Assembly (NCBI RefSeq): GCF_042648405.1
Contig: NZ_JBHRXV010000011.1
Span: forward strand, 248,001 to 312,000
Source of the DNA: Sphingoaurantiacus capsulatus
Lineage (GTDB): Bacteria; Pseudomonadota; Alphaproteobacteria; Sphingomonadales; Sphingomonadaceae
Direction: 5' to 3'
DNA: 64,000 bases
In this document: positions 1-6,643 of the stretch, piece by piece
How positions within the stretch are numbered: the stretch's first letter is position 1
How the letters are laid out: the number at the start of each line of letters is the position of its first letter
The notes under the pieces: model-generated
Database searches by the model: none
Seen by the model: only the letters and a program-made list of their open reading frames with translations
What the model was told of the DNA's origin: nothing
Program-made: the position numbers and the translations under genes

Positions 1-2
1 GC

Positions 3-383
3 CATGTCGACAATCTCGCGCGCTTCATCGCCGAGGGCGTGCTGGTGCTGCCCGAGGCGTCGGACGCCGACGATCCCAACCGCGATGTGTTCCGCGATGC
101 GCTGGAGCGCGCCCGCGAAGCGCGGCTGGAGGTTGTCACGGTGCCGTCGGTCGGCCGGCTCGAGAATGAGGACGGCGACATCGTCCCGGCGAGCTACATG
201 AACTTCTATTTGTCGAACACCGCCGTCGTCGTCCCGACCTACGGCAGCCGCCATGATGATTCGGCGGTCGAGGCGATCGGCAAGCTATTCCCCGGCCGCC
301 GCGCCGTCGGCCTGCCGGCCAACGCCATCCTGACCGGTGGCGGGTCGTTCCACTGCATCACGCAGCAGCAGCCGGCGGCATGA
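3..383 (+). CDS. aguA: agmatine deiminase, C-terminal part (5' end outside window)
   Basis: This is the C-terminal ~126 codons of an agmatine deiminase, which hydrolyses agmatine to N-carbamoylputrescine and ammonia in the cytoplasm. The frame is open from the window edge. It begins in the family motif HVDNLARF (the His of the guanidine-modifying catalytic set) and ends with GGGSFHCITQQQP, which holds the catalytic Cys. Also visible are the NFY(L/I)SN-type and PANAI segments. The next gene, 49 bases downstream on the same strand, encodes the following step of the same pathway, which makes the assignment secure. The N-terminal part cannot be assessed. Confidence 0.93.
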   Translation, partial: HVDNLARFIAEGVLVLPEASDADDPNRDVFRDALERAREARLEVVTVPSVGRLENEDGDIVPASYMNFYLSNTAVVVPTYGSRHDDSAVEAIGKLFPGRRAVGLPANAILTGGGSFHCITQQQPAA

Positions 384-387
384 GTTT

Positions 388-408
388 CCCCTCCCCCTCG
401 GGGAGGGG
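388..408. repeat. GC-rich perfect inverted repeat between aguA and aguB
   Basis: A 9-base arm CCCCTCCCC pairs perfectly with GGGGAGGGG across a 3-base loop. It lies directly after the aguA stop and before the aguB ribosome-binding site. No T-run follows, so it is not a classical terminator. It may stabilise or partly uncouple the two cistrons. A similar G/C hairpin occurs before folK. Confidence 0.6.
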
Positions 409-432
409 AGTTAAGCGCAAGGAGTCGAGGAT

Positions 433-1281
433 TTGAGCCAGATCACCGTCGGCGCGCTGCAGCTCGCCTTCACTGACGACATCGACGCGAACATCGCCGC
501 GGTTTCCGAACTGATCCGCGAGGCGGCGGGGAAGGGCGCCAAGCTCATCCTGCCGCCCGAGCTGTTCGAGGGGCCCTATTTCTGCCGCACGCAGGACGAG
601 GGGCATTTCGCCAGCGCGCAGCCGGTCGACCGCCACAAGGCGGTGCTGGCGATGCAGAAGCTCGCCGCCGAGCTGCAGGTCTATATCCCGACCAGCTTCT
701 TCGAGGCAGACGGCCATCATCACTACAACAGCCTCGCGATGATCGACGACAAGGGCGCGGTGATGGGCGTCTACAGAAAAAGCCATATCCCGGACGGCCC
801 CGGCTATTCGGAGAAATTCTACTTCCGGCCCGGCAACACCGGCTTCAAGACGTGGAAGTCGCCCTATGGGGTGATCGGCGCCGGGATCTGCTGGGACCAA
901 TGGTATCCGGAGACCGCCCGGACGCTGATGCTGATGGGTGCGCAGATCCTGCTGTTCCCGACCGCGATCGGCACCGAGCCGCATGACCCCGACCTCGACA
1001 CCAGCCGGCTGTGGCGCCGCGCGATGATCGGCCATGCCGTGTCGAACGTCGTGCCGGTGGTGGCGTCGAACCGCATCGGCACCGAGCATGGCCAGCGCTT
1101 CTACGGGCACAGCTTCATCTGCGACGAGCGCGGCGACATGCTGGCGGAATTCGGCGCGACGGAGACCGGCGTGCTGACCGCGACGCTTGACCTCGAACAG
1201 GCCCGCCGCCACCGCGCCGCCTTCGGCTTCTTCCGCGACCGCCGGCCCGACCTCTACGGCCGGCTGGCACAGGACATCTGA
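433..1281 (+). CDS. aguB: N-carbamoylputrescine amidase
   Basis: A nitrilase-superfamily (CN hydrolase) enzyme of 282 aa that converts N-carbamoylputrescine to putrescine, CO2 and ammonia. It completes the agmatine route begun by the preceding gene. The Glu-Lys-Cys triad is visible: E43 in PPELFEG, K116 in YRKSHIP and C153 in GAGICWDQWYPE. The length fits the AguB family. I chose the TTG start because AAGGAG lies 8 bases upstream and the protein then begins with the usual short strand before the first catalytic Glu. The upstream neighbour and the ICWDQWYPE signature support carbamoylputrescine rather than another omega-amidase substrate. Confidence 0.93.
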   Translation: MSQITVGALQLAFTDDIDANIAAVSELIREAAGKGAKLILPPELFEGPYFCRTQDEGHFASAQPVDRHKAVLAMQKLAAELQVYIPTSFFEADGHHHYNSLAMIDDKGAVMGVYRKSHIPDGPGYSEKFYFRPGNTGFKTWKSPYGVIGAGICWDQWYPETARTLMLMGAQILLFPTAIGTEPHDPDLDTSRLWRRAMIGHAVSNVVPVVASNRIGTEHGQRFYGHSFICDERGDMLAEFGATETGVLTATLDLEQARRHRAAFGFFRDRRPDLYGRLAQDI

Positions 1282-1288
1282 CGATTCT

Positions 1289-1311
1289 CCCTCTCCCCGC
1301 CGGGGAGAGGG
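1289..1311. repeat. intergenic inverted repeat (CCCTCTCCCC...GGGGAGAGGG)
   Basis: A 10-11 bp stem with a very short loop follows the aguB stop codon. It is followed by TCTGGGTGAGGGG, a G-rich tail that resembles dispersed intergenic repeats of sphingomonads; this resemblance is from memory. The repeat and its tail reach almost to the folK start codon, so the folK leader is largely repeat-derived and no good Shine-Dalgarno sequence is seen there. Confidence 0.55.
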
Positions 1312-1343
1312 TCTGGGTGAGGGGAGCGAGCGAAGCGAGCTGC

Positions 1344-1841
1344 ATGGACGCTAACGTCATCATCGCGCTCGGTTCGAACCGTCGCCACGGCCGTTATGGC
1401 CCACCGGCGCTTGTGGTGACCGCCGCGATCGAGGCGCTGGGCGCGCACGGCATCCGTGTCGACTGCCGCTCGCGCATCCATGCGACCGCACCGGTCGGGC
1501 CCAGCGATCGCACGTTCGCGAATGCGGTGATCGCGGCGCAGACTTCGCTGTCGCCGCATGACCTGCTCGCCGCGCTCAAGGAGATCGAACGCGACTTCGG
1601 CCGGCGGCGCGGGCGGCGCTGGGGGGCGCGGGTGCTCGATCTCGACATCATCGCCTATGGGGACACGGTCCTGCCGTCGCGCGCGGTGTGGCCGGGCCGG
1701 CACGGGCTGGCGATCCCGCACCGGGCGATGCATCTGCGCGATTTCGTGCTGCTACCGATGCGGGAAGTGGCGCCCGACTGGCGTCACCCGCTGTTCAATC
1801 GCACGGTTCGGCAGCTGGTCGCGCGGGGTTGGCGGGCCTGA
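1344..1841 (+). CDS. folK: 2-amino-4-hydroxy-6-hydroxymethyldihydropteridine pyrophosphokinase
   Basis: HPPK of folate biosynthesis (165 aa): it transfers pyrophosphate from ATP to 6-hydroxymethyl-7,8-dihydropterin. Family motifs visible are IIALGSNR at the N-terminus, the ATHAPVG-like ATAPVGPSDRTFANAV region (about 48-62), GRRRGRRWGARVLDLDII (about 86-103) with R92/W93 and the metal-binding D99-x-D101 pair, and IPHRAMHLRDFVLLPM near the C-terminus. The ATG is preferred over an upstream in-frame GTG because it abuts the conserved first beta strand. No folB or folP is seen nearby, so the gene stands alone here. Confidence 0.93.
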   Translation: MDANVIIALGSNRRHGRYGPPALVVTAAIEALGAHGIRVDCRSRIHATAPVGPSDRTFANAVIAAQTSLSPHDLLAALKEIERDFGRRRGRRWGARVLDLDIIAYGDTVLPSRAVWPGRHGLAIPHRAMHLRDFVLLPMREVAPDWRHPLFNRTVRQLVARGWRA

Positions 1842-1901
1842 CGACGTAGTGAACGAGCGGCGCCACGAAGAGCACCGTCGATCAATGGGGAGAGTGATGT
1901 G

Positions 1902-3086
1902 ATGCGGTGGCTTGCGGCTTTGCTGATGTGCTTCGGGCTGACGGCCGCGGCGGTAGCGCAGCCGGCGCCCACGCGGGTGGCGATTCTGGGCGTCGAACAC
2001 GCCGGGCAGCTCGTGGCGCGCGGCGATTCACCAGCGCATCTCGCCGCCTTCATCCGCCGCATGAAGCCCGACGCGATCTGCGTCGAGCGCGCGCCCGAGC
2101 CCTTTGCGCGCGGCGATCAGTATGAATTCACCTATGAAATCCAGCATGTGATCCTGCCGGTCGCCGCCGCTGAGCGCATCGCGCTGTGCCCGTTCGACTG
2201 GATGCCTTCCGGCGAGGACCAGAAGCTCGGCTTCGGGCTCGATCTTGAAGCGACCCCCGAGGTTCGCCAGCCGGAGGGCTTTCAGGGCTTCCTGTTCTTT
2301 CCCGAGCCAGCGACCTTGAAGCGCACGCTGTTCGCCGCCGATGCGCCGGCCAGCCTGCAGCGCTATCGCGATTTTGCGAGCATCCCCGCGCCGCAGGCGT
2401 CGCGCGACATCGCGCGGCGACTCTATCTCTATCGCACCTATATGCAGGCGCAGCGCATCCGCGCCGCCGCGAAGGCGCATCCCGGCAAGACGCTGCTCGT
2501 GGTGGTCGGCGAGTTCCACAAGCATGACCTCGAAGCGATCCTTGCCGGCGACAAGACGATCGACCTCGTCCAGCCGTCGAGCTTCGGTGCGCCGACCGAT
2601 GCCGAGATCGCCGCGTCGACGACGCACGCGCAATTGGCCGCCATCCTGTCGTTCAACCTGCTCGGCCGGCAGGCGGCGAGCGGCAACCTCGACCTCGCCT
2701 GGCTTGGCGAGGTGTTGGCGGCGTTCGAGCGTGACGGTGGCAGCGAGGCGCGGCTCTTCCGTCTTCGCCATGACCAGCTCAGCGGAAAGTTGAGCGGGGC
2801 GAACGCAGCGAAAGCCTATCGCGATCTCGCCAAGGCGCCGGACCAGCCTTTTACGTGGACCGGGGTCGAGCAAGGCGGACGCGTGGACAGCTTTTTCGAC
2901 GCCTACGGCAATCTGACCGTGGCGCAACGCGCCCGGATCGAGGCGGCGAAGGCGATGCTGCCCGGAAAGCAGCGTGAGGCCGACGCGCTGGTGGCGCAGG
3001 TCGGGGCCGACCTCTCACCGCGCAAGGCCCGCCAGCTCGACGCCTGTTGGCAGCGCGAAGCGCAAAGCGCGCGCGCGAAGCGTTGA
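1902..3086 (+). CDS. secreted Tiki/TraB-like protein of unknown function
   Basis: A 394-aa protein with an N-terminal signal peptide (MRWLAALLMCFGLTAAAVAQ, cleavage likely after AQ). I recognise no named family with certainty. The pattern is a Gly-x-x-His element (LGVEHAG) near residue 30, a strand ending in ICVERAP, an EFTYEIQ helix, and VVVGEFHKHDLEAIL in the middle. It resembles the His/Glu-based TraB/Tiki/EreA-like fold, in which these residues bind metal; that is inference. The C-terminal half is helical. GTG at 1899 is an alternative start; the ATG has GGGAGAGTG upstream. The gene stands alone between folK and tRNA-Lys. Confidence 0.75.
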   Translation: MRWLAALLMCFGLTAAAVAQPAPTRVAILGVEHAGQLVARGDSPAHLAAFIRRMKPDAICVERAPEPFARGDQYEFTYEIQHVILPVAAAERIALCPFDWMPSGEDQKLGFGLDLEATPEVRQPEGFQGFLFFPEPATLKRTLFAADAPASLQRYRDFASIPAPQASRDIARRLYLYRTYMQAQRIRAAAKAHPGKTLLVVVGEFHKHDLEAILAGDKTIDLVQPSSFGAPTDAEIAASTTHAQLAAILSFNLLGRQAASGNLDLAWLGEVLAAFERDGGSEARLFRLRHDQLSGKLSGANAAKAYRDLAKAPDQPFTWTGVEQGGRVDSFFDAYGNLTVAQRARIEAAKAMLPGKQREADALVAQVGADLSPRKARQLDACWQREAQSARAKR

Positions 3087-3123
3087 CGCTGCCCGGCCTC
3101 GCCCCCATAAGGCGCGGCACCTG

Positions 3124-3199
3124 GGGCCCTTAGCTCAATCGGTAGAGCAACTGACTTTTAATCAGTAGGTCGCTGGTTCGAATCCAGCAGGGCTCACCA
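3124..3199 (+). tRNA. tRNA-Lys (anticodon UUU)
   Basis: A 76-nt cloverleaf. The acceptor stem GGGCCCT pairs with AGGGCTC (one G-T), the D-arm begins GCTC, and the anticodon stem ACTGA/TCAGT encloses loop CTTTTAA with anticodon TTT at 3157-3159. The T-arm carries GGTTCGAATCC. The discriminator is A and the CCA end is encoded in the DNA. No second copy of its 3' end was spotted in the adjacent toxin-antitoxin region, so there is no evidence that it served as an attachment site. Confidence 0.97.
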
Positions 3200-3272
3200 G
3201 GTTTCACGCAGCCGCTACCGCCCGACCGGCAAGTGACCTTCGAGTTCTTTGGATTGTCGCAGGCGGTACGCC

Positions 3273-3578
3273 TTATGCTGGCTCCAGCGAGGTTTCTCTA
3301 ACCTCGGCGGTCAATCTGAGCCCTAGAGACTGGAGCACTCTTAGCACTGTCCCAAACTCCGGGTTTCCGGATGGGCTGAGGGCTTTGTAGAGGCTCTCTC
3401 TCGCGACGCCTGCGTCGCGGGCCACTTGGGACATTCCCTTTGACCGGGCGATGACGCCGATCGCATCAGCGATGAAGGCGAGATCGTCCGTTTCAAAGGC
3501 GGCGGTCATATATTCAGCCACCGCTTCGGGCGCATTCAGGTACTTGGCGGCGTCGAAGGGGCGCGTTGGGACACCCAT
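3273..3578 (-). CDS. addiction-module antidote protein (HigA-like, HI1420 type)
   Basis: A 101-aa antitoxin of the family called 'putative addiction module antidote', with an HTH domain in its C-terminal half. The start FDAAKYLNAPEAVAEYM is characteristic. The helix-turn-helix covers about residues 49-67 (SQVARDAGVARESLYKAL). It would neutralise the adjacent RelE/ParE-type toxin and autoregulate the operon. The gene lies 17 bases downstream of the toxin stop and has its own AGGAG ribosome-binding site 7-8 bases before the ATG. It is intact, although the toxin frame upstream carries a stop codon. Confidence 0.88.
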   Translation of the reverse strand: MGVPTRPFDAAKYLNAPEAVAEYMTAAFETDDLAFIADAIGVIARSKGMSQVARDAGVARESLYKALSPSGNPEFGTVLRVLQSLGLRLTAEVRETSLEPA

Positions 3579-3595
3579 AAGACTTGCTCCTGCAG

Positions 3596-3886
3596 TTATA
3601 GCTTCTTTGCGAGATCCTTTGCGGCCTGAATGTCGCGAGCCTGGGTGGATTTATCACCACCGCACAGGAGGATCACGACGGTCGTTCCACGGGACACATA
3701 ATTGACCCGGTAACCCGGGCCGTAGTCGATGCGCATTTCACTGACGCCGCCGCCGACACGTTCGACATCGCCGGGGTTGCCCATCGCGAGGCGCTGGATG
3801 CGCTATGCGATACGGGCGACGGCGCGTTGATCGCGGAGGCTTTCCAGCCAAGCCGTAAAGGCGTCAGTTTCATGCACGATCGGCAT
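3596..3886 (-). pseudogene. RelE/ParE-family (HI1419-type) toxin interrupted by an in-frame amber codon
   Basis: Reading from the ATG at 3886 gives MPIVHETDAFTAWLESLRDQ and then RAVARIA, a TAG at 3805-3803 (codon 28), and in the same frame RIQRLAMGNPGDVERVGGG through to ADKDLAKKL-like residues and a TAA. The frame is otherwise the full expected length of this toxin family (about 96 aa) with all its landmarks (GNPGDV, SEMRIDYGPGYRVNY, LLCGGDK). The stop therefore looks like a recent single-base nonsense change, for example from CAG, AAG or GAG. Reinitiation at the ATG at 3784 would give only a 62-aa C-terminal piece. The antitoxin downstream is intact. A base-call error cannot be excluded. Confidence 0.85.
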
Positions 3887-3939
3887 AATACAGGGATGTA
3901 TTCTTCAGGATACGATATGTAAACTATAGGATACAAATC
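3887..3939. promoter_or_regulatory. AT-rich divergent promoter/operator region of the toxin-antitoxin operon
   Basis: This short AT-rich segment separates the toxin-antitoxin operon (minus strand) from a membrane-protein gene (plus strand). The heptamer AGGATAC occurs twice, at 3908-3914 and 3928-3934, exactly 20 bp apart (two helical turns). The first copy forms an imperfect palindrome with GTATTC at 3898-3903. A candidate minus-strand -35 TTTACA lies between the copies. Spacing and position fit an autoregulatory operator for the HTH antitoxin; this is inference. Confidence 0.45.
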
Positions 3940-4263
3940 ATGCTTTCCGGAACTTCGCCCTGGCTCCACGGTTCGACGGGCATGGAGCAAGCCGCCAACT
4001 GGATCGCGCCGATCGCCACCACCATCGCCGCCGTCATGGTCGCCGCCAATCTCGGCAGCCGGATCACCGGTTTCGGCTTCATCGTCTTCTCGGTCGGCTC
4101 GATCGCCTGGATGGCGGTCGGCTGGTTCAACGATCAGCCCAACCTCGTATGGCAGAACGCCGCGCTGCTGCTGGTCAACATCGTCGGTATCTGGCGTTGG
4201 ATCGGTTTGCGCGCGCGCTACGAGAAGGGCGCGCAGGTTGCCGTCGAGCATACCGCGCCATGA
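3940..4263 (+). CDS. small integral membrane protein, two to three TM segments
   Basis: A 107-aa protein with hydrophobic stretches at about 18-36 (WIAPIATTIAAVMVAANLG), 45-65 (FGFIVFSVGSIAWMAVGWF) and 72-90 (NAALLLVNIVGIWRWIGL), ending in a basic/polar tail. The function is not recognised. It overlaps the following PRC-barrel gene by ATGA, so the two are very probably co-translated and act together. AGGA sits 8 bases before the ATG. The context suggests a membrane partner for a PRC-barrel protein. Confidence 0.8.
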   Translation: MLSGTSPWLHGSTGMEQAANWIAPIATTIAAVMVAANLGSRITGFGFIVFSVGSIAWMAVGWFNDQPNLVWQNAALLLVNIVGIWRWIGLRARYEKGAQVAVEHTAP

Positions 4264-4565
4264 GTGGGCTGATGCCGGCCGCAGCGATCTGCGGCGCCAG
4301 TGTGACGGGCAGCGATGGCGAGAGCCTCGGCACGGTCAGCGAGCTGATGATCGACAGCAGGTCGGGCGGCATCGCCTATGCGGTGCTGGCGTTCGGCGGC
4401 GTGATGGGCGTCGGCGAGAAGCTGTTCGCGGTGCCGTGGGCGGCGTTCAGCGCCGATCCGGCCTCGGGTGAGCTTTCGCTCAAGGTCAGCGCCTCGGCGC
4501 TCGCCGAACGTGAAGGCTTCGACAAGGACGCGTGGCCGACGTCGGCCGATGCGAGCTTCAGCTAG
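4260..4565 (+). CDS. PRC-barrel domain protein
   Basis: A 101-aa cytoplasmic protein dominated by one PRC-barrel. The pattern GASVTGSDGESLGTVSELMID, then GGIAYAVLAFGGVMGVGEKLFAVPWAAF, is the typical PRC-barrel beta layout. The C-terminal REGFDKDAWPT also recurs in stand-alone PRC-barrel proteins. The start codon overlaps the stop of the preceding membrane-protein gene (ATGA). Its 3' end overlaps the convergent uvsE gene by 8 bases. The precise role is unknown; such domains often mediate protein interaction or stress adaptation. Confidence 0.85.
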   Translation: MSGLMPAAAICGASVTGSDGESLGTVSELMIDSRSGGIAYAVLAFGGVMGVGEKLFAVPWAAFSADPASGELSLKVSASALAEREGFDKDAWPTSADASFS

Positions 4566-5580
4566 GGTTGGTGCGCACCTGATCGGCGAGCTGCTCGCTG
4601 GCGAGGTTCTTGTGCTTCGCCTCGACCTCGAAGTCCGCCCACGCCAGGTGCCGCGCCACGAGATCGTTGACGGCGCGGTTCCACATCATGTCCGAATGAC
4701 CGCGCAGGTCACGGGGCTTCAGCCCGGCCGCGAGCAGCGCCGCATAGTCGGGCAGAGCGTCGGCATCGTGCCCGTCGAGCAGCGGCTCGCGCGAGATCGA
4801 GACATGCGCCAGCGGCCGCACGCCGCGCCATGACGCCTGCACCTGCGCGATGCGCGGGTCGTCAGGCTGGAGATACTCGCCTTCGCTCTTGATCCAGTGA
4901 TGGTGGATGTCGACGACAAGGGCCACGTCGTCGGCGACGGGGAGCAGATCGTCGAGCCCGAAGCTGACCTCGTCATTCTCGACGGTGACGAGATAGCGCG
5001 CCGCATCCGACAGCAGCGCGAGCCCGGCGCGGATACCGTCGGCGCCAAGCGCGCGCTGGCCGCCATGGACGTTGACGCTGGCGCCGTGCGGATGCCAGCC
5101 GCCGCCGTAGCCGAGCAGGGCGAACAATTCGGCGTGATATTCGATATCGGCGATGGCGTTGTCGAGCGAACGGCCGGTGGTGGCGAGGATCGCGTGCTGC
5201 GCCGGATGCATCGAGAGGCGAACGTCACCGGCGCGTGCCGCGTCACCGGCCAGCGCCAGCTCGCGCTCGATCGCGGCGCGCAAATCGTGATCGGCATAAA
5301 GCGGTTTGGCGGTCGGGTGCGTGAAGCCCGGCAGCAGGTCGCTCGACAGGCGCAGCATGCGTTCGAGCGGCGGGCGGGCCGCCACCTCGTTGATCTGCGC
5401 GCGCACCGCCGAAAGGTTATGACGGGCGATCTCATCGAGCTTCGCGAAGGCGACCGCCGGCGACTGCCGCGCGAGATAGGCCATCGTTACCGTGCGGACG
5501 TTGAGCGCGCGATCACGGGTGGCGTCGCCGTCGGGCGAGATATATTTGCAGCAATAGCCGATGCGGGGCGTATCGTTCAT
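4558..5580 (-). CDS. uvsE: UV-damage endonuclease (UVDE/UvsE)
   Basis: A 340-aa UVDE-family endonuclease that nicks DNA 5' of pyrimidine dimers and other lesions, starting photolyase-independent excision repair. Family features visible are the N-terminal RIGYCCKYI, VRTVTMAYL with FAKLDEIARHNL, MRLSSDL-like LRLSSDLLPGFTHP, RLSMHPAQHAIL, VNVHGG, LVTVENDEVSFGLDDLLP, VDIHHHWI and HVSISR. These His/Glu/Asp residues line the metal centre of the TIM barrel. The C-terminal tail (KHKNLASEQL) matches the family. The ATG gives the canonical N-terminus. Confidence 0.93.
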   Translation of the reverse strand: MNDTPRIGYCCKYISPDGDATRDRALNVRTVTMAYLARQSPAVAFAKLDEIARHNLSAVRAQINEVAARPPLERMLRLSSDLLPGFTHPTAKPLYADHDLRAAIERELALAGDAARAGDVRLSMHPAQHAILATTGRSLDNAIADIEYHAELFALLGYGGGWHPHGASVNVHGGQRALGADGIRAGLALLSDAARYLVTVENDEVSFGLDDLLPVADDVALVVDIHHHWIKSEGEYLQPDDPRIAQVQASWRGVRPLAHVSISREPLLDGHDADALPDYAALLAAGLKPRDLRGHSDMMWNRAVNDLVARHLAWADFEVEAKHKNLASEQLADQVRTNPS

Positions 5581-5613
5581 CGGACGACAACGCAGCGGGG
5601 CGGATTGCGACGC

Positions 5614-6141
5614 ATGATCGACTACCGGCCGCTGATCCTCACCGCGCGCATGGAGCCGCGGGCGCAGGCCTATTTCCAGAAGCTTCGCGAGCTGCATTTC
5701 CCCGCCGAGCGCAATGTGGTGCCGGCACACCTGACCTTGTTCCACCATCTACCGGGTGGGGAGGTGGATTCGATCATCGAGCGGCTGAAGACGCTGGGGC
5801 GGGGAACGCCGCCGGTGCGGGTCGAGGTGACGGGGCTGCGCTCGCTGGGGCGCGGGGTCGCGTTCGATCTGCGGTCTTACGCGTTGGAGGCGCTGCGCGA
5901 CGAACTGGCCGACGCATGGGAGACCTTGCTGATCGCGCAGGACCAGCAGGGCTTCCGCCCGCATGTCACGGTGCAGAACAAGGTCGAGGCGCGCGAGGCG
6001 AAGGAACTGCTCGCCGCGCTGTCGGCGGACTTCCAGCCCTGGTCGTTCGTCGTCGATGGCCTGCTGCTGTGGCGCTACCTCGGCGGGCCGTGGGAAGCGC
6101 TTAGCGAGACCAAGCTCAGCGCTCGCGGAGGCGCGGCATGA
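5614..6141 (+). CDS. 2H phosphoesterase / 2'-5' RNA ligase family protein
   Basis: A 175-aa protein with the two H-x-T-x motifs that define the 2H phosphoesterase fold: HLTL at 39-42 and HVTV at 117-120, spaced as in LigT/ThpR-like enzymes. These act on 2',3'-cyclic or 2'-5' phosphodiester links. The N-terminal RPLILTARMEP and the WRYLGGPWEAL ending fit alphaproteobacterial members. The ATG at 5614 lies 33 bases from the divergent uvsE start. Its 3' end overlaps the convergent moaB gene by 26 bases. The substrate is unknown. Confidence 0.87.
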   Translation: MIDYRPLILTARMEPRAQAYFQKLRELHFPAERNVVPAHLTLFHHLPGGEVDSIIERLKTLGRGTPPVRVEVTGLRSLGRGVAFDLRSYALEALRDELADAWETLLIAQDQQGFRPHVTVQNKVEAREAKELLAALSADFQPWSFVVDGLLLWRYLGGPWEALSETKLSARGGAA

Positions 6142-6643
6142 GCTCGACGAAGTTGCAGGGGCGGAAGCGGCTGTCGAGCTGCGTCGCGAGAATGCCGTCC
6201 CAGCCGTCCTTCACCGCGCCGGTCGAGCCGGGGAGCGCGAACAGATAGGTGCCGTTGGCCACGCCCGCGGTGGCGCGCGACTGGATCGTCGAGGTGCCGA
6301 TGCTCTGGAAGGACAGCCAGCGGAACAGCTCGCCGAAGCCAGGAATCTCCTTTTCGCAGACCTCCTCAAAGGCTTCCGGCGTCACGTCGCGGCCGGTCAC
6401 GCCGGTGCCGCCGGTGGTGATGACGCAATCGACGCTGTCGTCATCGATCCAGCCACTCAGCACGCCGACCAGCGTGTCGACGTCGTCGCGGACGATCTGG
6501 CGGTCGGCGAGTACGTGACCGGCAGCGGTCAGCCGCTCGACCAGCGTGTCGCCCGAGCGGTCGTCGGCGAGGCTGCGGCTGTCGGAAACGGTGAGGACGG
6601 CGATGCGGACGGGGATGAACGTCCGCGTCTCGTCAATCGGCAC
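6116..6643 (-). CDS. moaB: molybdenum cofactor biosynthesis protein B
   Basis: A 175-aa MoaB/MogA-like protein that would adenylylate molybdopterin in molybdenum-cofactor synthesis. The diagnostic substrate loop TTGGTGVTGRDVTPEA is present, with GGTG at 78-81, followed by the typical EKEIPGFGELFRWLSFQSIGTS. The length matches MoaB rather than the larger MoeA. It overlaps the end of the upstream lytic transglycosylase gene by 11 bases, so the two are probably co-transcribed despite unrelated roles. No other moa gene is visible nearby. Confidence 0.92.
   Translation of the reverse strand: MPIDETRTFIPVRIAVLTVSDSRSLADDRSGDTLVERLTAAGHVLADRQIVRDDVDTLVGVLSGWIDDDSVDCVITTGGTGVTGRDVTPEAFEEVCEKEIPGFGELFRWLSFQSIGTSTIQSRATAGVANGTYLFALPGSTGAVKDGWDGILATQLDSRFRPCNFVELMPRLRER

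Noticed and set aside
3124..3939. tRNA-Lys plus toxin-antitoxin cassette as a small integrated island
   Set aside because: No integrase, no repeated tRNA 3' end and no other mobility gene is visible nearby.
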